Source of the DNA: Bolinopsis microptera
Lineage: Eukaryota > Ctenophora > Tentaculata > Lobata > Bolinopsidae
Assembly (NCBI RefSeq): GCF_026151205.1
Contig: NW_026971776.1
Coordinates: 1-64,000 of the forward strand
DNA length: 64,000 nt
Direction: 5' to 3'
A program made the translations under genes and the position numbers. Positions 58,490 to 64,000 of this stretch are shown here, piece by piece. How positions within the stretch are numbered: position 1 is the stretch's first letter; each line of letters opens with the position of its first letter. The notes below the pieces were generated by a model. That model did no database searches, was not told the origin of the DNA, and saw nothing but the letters and a program-made list of their open reading frames with translations.

Positions 58490-58784
58490 CAGTGGCGTAA
58501 AGTTGCCTGTTGAGTGTTGGCGCCCCCCCCCCCCCCCGCCGAAAATGCGCCCCCCTGTTGGCGCCCCTATTCCTTTTGGCGCAACTTCCTTAAATTCAAA
58601 AAATTAAGTGATTTTAGAGGATACGCTGATAAAATCTCTAAAGAAGTGTATTCCTAGAGCAAAACGCACATCTTTGCTAGTACCTCAGTCAAGTTTTCAA
58701 AATTGTCCCACATTCAAACGACGATTTTGCGCCCCCCTAAGATGGCGCCCCCGCATAGCGGTGTCAGCGTGGCCTACACCACTG
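58490..58784. mobile_element. hAT-type MITE, second full-length copy
   Basis: Begins CAGTGGCGTAAAG and ends with the imperfect mirror ACACCACTG. The interior is the reverse orientation of the element at 4807-5093 (GTTGGCGCCCC, GCCGAAAATGCGCCCC, AAGTGTATTCCTAGAGCAAA). The flanking 8-mers no longer match well, so this is an older insertion. A 15-bp C run lies at about 58523-58537. Confidence 0.75.
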
Positions 58785-59512
58785 TGGCTAAGTAAAGACA
58801 GTTTCTAATGGAAATAAATAGTCGAATAACGTGTGTCTTCACTTTTCAAAACAATATTTCAAATTTGTGTGAAAAAACTTCCCTCTCTGTTCAAGTCTGA
58901 GCTAGATGAAGACTGCGTTTGCTTGTGTATTCCTGACATGGAACATGCGGAGAAGTATAAGTTTAAATTGCAAAACAAAAGATTATATTACAGGGTGTAG
59001 TGCACATCATGATACAGCACTAATAGCACTGTAGCACTTAGTGTTTCTGCTGCACAATGAGGTTTGTGTTGTTCCAATTTGCATAATATTTGCATAATAT
59101 TAGCATAATATTAGCATAATATGATGTGACACACGATTAATTTGGTATCTTCACCTGCCTTTCTGTACAATAGTGTTTTTACGTTTTGCCCGTGCTGTTC
59201 AAAACCAATTGAGAAATGAAAATGCGTTTCTACTGGTAAGAGATTGCCCCCCCCCCCCCCCCCAACGTTACTATTTGCTTCCCCTAACCCCCCCCCCCCC
59301 CAATGTCATTAATTGTATTGCTAAAGGAGTGATTGGGGAGGCAGTATACTCGGCACTAACGCTTTCAATTCAATTAAGAAGTATTAACACACGCATAAAT
59401 AATAAACATCATAATACTATTCGGAAATTTAGATAAATCTCATCTCTTTACATCTCTAAACAGAACAGTGATACAGGGTCTGAAAGATTGCGCACAGATT
59501 ATATGTATGTAT
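58785..59512. other. No clear gene; two C runs
   Basis: AT-rich with a TTAGCATAATA-type short tandem near 59085-59122 and poly-C runs at about 59247-59263 and 59289-59300. The 87-codon + frame at 59173-59436 crosses both C runs and is not convincing. Confidence 0.4.
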
Positions 59513-60654
59513 CACACAGGATTACACAGGATAACACAGGATTACACAGGATTACACAGGATTACACAGGATTACACAGGATTACACAGGATTACACAGG
59601 ATTACACAGGATTACATAGGATTACACAGGATTACACAGGATTATACAGGATTATACAGGATTACACAGGATTACACAGGATTACATAGGATTACACAGG
59701 ATTAAACAGGATTACACAGGATTACACAGGATTACACAGGATTAAACAGGATTACACAGGATTACACAGGATTACACAGGATTACACAGGATTACACAGG
59801 ATTACACAGGATTACACAGGATTACACAGGATTACAAAGGATTACACAGGATTACACAGGATTACACAGGATTACACAGGATTACACAGGATTACAGAGG
59901 ATTACACAGGATTACACAGGATTAAACAGGATTACACAGGATTACACAGGATTACACAGGATTACACAGGATTACACAGGATTACACAGGATTACACAGG
60001 ATTACACAGGATTACACAGGATTACACAGGATTACACAGGATTAAACAGGATTACAAAGGATTACAAAGGATTACACAGGATAACACAGGATTAAACAGG
60101 ATTACAAAGGATTACACGGGATTACACAGGATTACACAGGATTAAACAGGATTACGCAGGATAACACAGGATTACACAGGATTACACAGGATTACACAGG
60201 ATTACACAGGATTACAAAGGATTACAAAGGATTACACGGGATTACACAGGATTACACAGGATTACACGGGATTACACAGCATTACACAGGATTAAACAGG
60301 ATTACGCAGGATTACACAGGATTACACAGGATTACACAGGATTACACAGGATTATACAGGATTACACAGGATTACACAGGATTACACAGGATTACACAGG
60401 ATTACACGGGATTACACAGGATTAAACAGGATTGCACAGGATTACACAGGATTACACAGGATTACACAGGATTACACAGGATTACACAGGATTACACAGG
60501 ATTACACAGGATTACACAGGATTACACAGGATTAAACAGGATTACACAGGATTACACAGGATTACACAGGATTACACAGGATTACACGGGATTACACAGG
60601 ATTAAACAGGATTACACAGGATTACACAGGATTGCACAGGATTACACAGGATTA
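59513..60654. repeat. Minisatellite, 10-bp unit ATTACACAGG
   Basis: About 114 copies in perfect 10-bp register over more than 1.1 kb. Variants (ATTAAACAGG, ATTACAAAGG, ATTACACGGG, ATTACGCAGG) recur in the same order in separate blocks, for example near 60050-60170 and 60210-60310, showing block duplication. Confidence 0.97.
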
Positions 60655-61266
60655 CTGTACGTGGTGGTCGTGTAAAGTTAGCGGATGTGTACTAACACTT
60701 GTTAGCAACAGTGGTGGTAGCAAAGGGTTTTTAACAGTTTCTACCGGAATGTGTTTTGCCATGATGTCTATATAATATAACCTGTATATTGTATAATATA
60801 ATCTGTATAATATATAAACCTGTTTTATTATTCTGGGTGGTATTTTATCGGTCATTGATAGATAAGTTTGGCAGGGTTGGATGTGGGCAGAGAGAGGCTC
60901 CTTTATATTACTCATTAGTTTGGAATAAGTCAGTCATTAATGGGAATGGGAGGCTATAGTCTGCTAAAGTAACTAGTTAACTAACTGCTTATTACTGCTT
61001 ATTGATGCAACATTCGCTATTACCTAGAGACTGCATCACGTACTGGTTACATAATATATTACTGCGTTAACAGTGGTTACATGTGACAGAGAGGCCCATA
61101 TGTTGACTGTGATTAGTGTTAAACCTCATCCTATCAAGGTATCTTGTAAGCTATTACTGTTAGCAACAGTTGCCAAGTGATAAGTTACTAACCAACACGT
61201 GGTGTGACGTACAGGTATTAATCTGGCAAATTAACTAACAGTGTTTATAGGAAACTAACAGATCTT
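60655..61266. other. No gene seen
   Basis: Unique AT-rich spacer. An 87-codon minus frame (60652-60915) starts in the adjoining array and shows no recognisable domain. Confidence 0.4.
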
Positions 61267-62100
61267 AGTCATTTTACCAGACTTTTATCAGTGCCATTTT
61301 ACCAGACTTTTATCAGGGCCATTTTACCAGACTTTTATCAGGGCCATTTTACCAGACTTTTATCAGGGCCATTTTACCAGACTTTTATCAGTGCCATTTT
61401 ACCAGACTTTTATCAGGGCCATTTTACCAGACTTTTATCAGTGCCATTTTATCAGACTTTTATCAGGGCCATTTTACCAGACTTTTATCAGGGTCATTTT
61501 ACCAGACTTTTATCAGTGCCATTTTACCAGACTTTTATCAGGGCCATTTTACCAGACTTTTATCTCACTTTACCAGACTTTTATCAGGGCCATTTTACCA
61601 GACTTTTATCAGGGCCATTTTACCAGACTTTTATCTCACTTTTTCAGACTTTTATCAGGGCCATTTTACCAGACTTTTATCAGTGCCATTTTACCAGACT
61701 TTTATCAGGGCCATTTTACCAGACTTTTATCAGGGTCATTTTACCAGACTTTTATCAGGGCCATTTTACCAGACTTTTATCAGTGCCATTTTACCAGACT
61801 TTTATCAGTGCCATTTTACCAGACTTTTATCAGTGCCATTTTACCAGACTTTTATCAGGGCCATTTTACCAGACTTTTATCTCACTTTTTCAGACTTTTA
61901 TCAGGGCCATTTTACCAGACTTTTATCAGGGCCATTTTACCAGATGTTTATCTCACTTTACCAGACTTTTATCGGGGCCATTTTATCAGACTTTTATCTC
62001 ACTTTACCAGACTTTTATCAGGGCCATTTTACCAGACTTTTATCAGGGTCATTTTACCAGACTTTTATCAGGGCCATTTTACCAGATGTTTATCTCACTT
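61267..62100. repeat. Minisatellite, 25-bp unit CATTTTACCAGACTTTTATCAGGGC
   Basis: About 33 copies of a unit made of CATTTTACCAGACTTTTATC and AGGGC, with AGTGC, AGGGT and shortened TCACTTTACCAG variants. Three periods restore the frame, so long + open frames (up to 284 codons, FYQTFIRAILPDFYQ) cross it in all three registers. They are repeat translations, not genes. Confidence 0.96.
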
Positions 62101-63707
62101 TACTTGCTGTTGTTTATCTTCATATATACCTTAGTTCCAACATAGTAGATTAGTAGTAGTAGCAGTAGTTTTTAACCTTCTCAAGTTCTCAGTAATGCTC
62201 GGTTTTACCTTCTCAGTGTGATTGTCTAGTAGCAGGGAGTAGTTGAGTGTGCACTTCCATGTATACGATTTCTGACGACACAGGGTTGTTCGTTAGGTCA
62301 TTCTGGCCCAAAATCGTGTAGGTCCGCAATTTGTATCGCGAGAGACAACCCTACAGGGCACATTTTCTAAATTACCCTCAGTCGCGTATATAGGATTTTT
62401 GTATTTTGGCTTTTGAAGGTTATATAGACATCACCTATAGCTTAAAACAAAGGCAAAAGCCACATTTATATACAAGTTATGAAGCAACATAAGGTCTTCA
62501 GTACTCCGTTTTATAGATATTGACCAAAAAAATTTTTGGTTCAACGAACAAAAATGGCATTGGATTTTGGTAACTTGAACTAGGAAGGTCGTAGAGACTT
62601 GAATTTTAGCTTAAAATGACCGCAAACGTCACATTTATATACAACTTAAAAAGCAATATAATCCCTTAAATGCTTATTTGTAGAGATATTGACAAAAATC
62701 AGTTATTTTGCCTACAGAAAAGAAAGATACCAAATTGGGCAACTACTTTGGTCTTTTTTGCTAAGTTTGTGATCAAGTGATCAAAATGTGCTTTGCAGGT
62801 GTAGATCGGGTGTTCTCTTCCAACTTTCCAATATGGGTTTTCGGCATAAATCCGGAAGCATCCGGTTCATGGGTCCATGATTTCTACAAGTTCTTAAAGT
62901 TAGATCCGGCATGGTGTAAAGTCTATATCATAGAGTCATATTGTTATTTGGTCCTAACAAGTTGCAAGATATTCAACTAGTAGTGTAACTATGGTAACTA
63001 GTAGTAACAAGTTGCAAGATATTCAAGTTCACCAAACGAAGATTGTAGGTTATCTATTATAGGTTTATCTCAGCTATATATTGAGTTAAAGTTGTGTACT
63101 TCAACATATTTTGTAAGCTGAGAATTAATGTCAAAGTAGTCACTTTCTTGCTACTATAATAGAAGCGATTACACCAGTGACGCTACTAGTTGAGATAAAA
63201 CAGTTGTAGTAAATTAATAATGAATCGCTTTCTTTGTATTTACAATTATTAATGCAGCTATCGTTTTGTTACTAATTCCGACCTCACTGGATATTCGCAT
63301 ACTGCATATTTGCAATATACTTTCAGAAAAGTGCTCAACTTATAAATAGGAGCTTTCTATAAATTACAATTAAAATGGCAAACATTATACAACACAGCTC
63401 AGGGACAACAATCTTCCCTGAAGATTGTTGTTCACACATGAAACTTTTAATTGGACAATAACATCGTTTACAATAACATCGTTTACTTTGACACGCTTAT
63501 AGTTTTATGGTTATATAGAACAACTGCTGTATTGCTGTATAAAGAGCTATAAAGGTAGCTAGAACGCTTACAACAAAGGAGCGATTTAATGCTCGCATTG
63601 CGTTATTAGTTATGGTTTTAAAGTTATTTTGTGATATCTGTTAGTATATCTATTTTTGTAGATATCATATTGTGATATTTTAAGTTAACTGAGAACCCAT
63701 GTATAGC
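62101..63707. other. Spacer with an internally duplicated dispersed repeat
   Basis: Two related blocks (about 62440-62530 and 62605-62700), each containing CACATTTATATACAA(G/C)TT and then a GATATTGAC(C/A)AAAA segment, resemble 48230-48310. A 67-codon + frame at 62777-62980 (VFSSNFPIWVFGINPEASG) follows a TTTGCAG acceptor-like site but has no identified partner. The rest is AT-rich; an inverted repeat CAACAATCTTCCCTGAAGAT / TTGTTG lies near 63407-63433. Confidence 0.45.
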
Positions 63708-63870
63708 GTGTAACTATGGTAACTAGTAGTGTAACTATGGTAACTAGTAGTGTAACTATGGTAACTAGTAGTGTAACTATGGTAACTAGTAGTGTAACTA
63801 TGGTAACTAGTAGTGTAACTATGGTAACTAGTAGTGTAACTATGGTAACTAGTAGTGTAAATATGGTAAC
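63708..63870. repeat. Minisatellite, 21-bp unit TGTAACTATGGTAACTAGTAG
   Basis: About eight nearly identical copies, ending only about 25 bp before the ATG of the receptor exon at 63895. One isolated unit also occurs at about 62983-63006. Open frames on both strands (VTMVTSS and YHSYTTS) come from the repeat. Confidence 0.95.
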
Positions 63871-63894
63871 TGTAAACCTTCACTTCCCATCAAG

Positions 63895-63989
63895 ATGCAC
63901 AACCCCGACGAGATCCTGACTAGAGGCATTTCCTCAATAATGATTCTACTGTCTCTTTCGGGAATACTTTGTAATGGTCTCATTATCAG
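63895..63989 (+). CDS. First exon of a probable rhodopsin-like GPCR (cut by window end)
   Basis: ATG at 63895 opens a frame to CAG|GTAAAG at 63989/63990, a consensus donor, so the gene continues beyond the window. The 31 full codons give a short N-terminus (MHNPDEILTRG) and a hydrophobic helix (SIMILLSLSGILCNGLII) whose N in LCNGLII sits where class A receptors keep the conserved asparagine of helix 1. That makes a rhodopsin-family receptor likely, though another membrane protein remains possible from so short a piece. A 21-bp minisatellite lies immediately upstream, in the presumed promoter or 5' UTR. Confidence 0.55.
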
Positions 63990-64000
63990 GTAAAGTTATT

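Noticed and set aside
61291-62145. 284-codon open frame
   Set aside because: It is the 25-bp minisatellite read through; all three registers are open with the same repeated peptide.

Overview
This window is animal nuclear DNA. It has GT-AG introns of roughly 60 bp to 1 kb, a complete split tetraspanin gene, a secreted-protein gene whose signal peptide sits on its own exon, and the first exon of a probable rhodopsin-like receptor. The base composition is AT-rich. Most of the sequence is repetitive: about fifteen minisatellite arrays and a dense set of nested transposons. I cannot name the species. The small exons and short introns suit a compact-genome marine invertebrate, but that is inference.

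Layout. 1-5.3 kb: minisatellites (GGTAACCT and TTATACTGACAAGAT types), two possible single exons of unknown genes, and a multi-exon unknown gene whose last intron carries a cleanly delimited 287-bp hAT-type MITE with an exact 8-bp target duplication. 6.2-22 kb: a graveyard of non-autonomous DNA elements. It includes large inverted repeats, a 1.34-kb palindrome, three full copies of a 0.5-kb MITE with long terminal repeats, a 5'-truncated non-LTR retrotransposon, and an element that contains both another family and a second copy of itself. 22.3-24.2 kb: tetraspanin gene, seven exons, all introns phase 0. 25.0-31.5 kb: one 6.5-kb minisatellite (29/26-bp unit), followed by three more arrays to 34.7 kb, one of them extremely G-rich.

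34.9-38.3 kb: a 3.37-kb element with about 630-bp inverted ends, CAGT termini and a TA target duplication. It encloses broken gene-like exons, the last carrying a CxCRK cysteine-rich tail. 38.3-39.6 kb: a decayed coding stretch with one membrane segment. It is interrupted by an element with long inverted ends and TTAA target sites (39.56-47.65 kb). That element was in turn invaded by an apparently intact 6.26-kb non-LTR retrotransposon with ORF1, ORF2 (endonuclease, reverse transcriptase, RNase H) and a 13-bp target duplication.

47.7-54 kb: dispersed repeats, the secreted galactose-binding-like protein gene and a possible small three-exon gene. 54.9-63.9 kb: seven minisatellite arrays with a second hAT MITE, ending at the receptor exon.

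The genes do not form a pathway. The window is best read as a few ordinary animal genes separated by active or recently active mobile and tandem-repeat DNA. No tRNA, rRNA or CRISPR array was seen.
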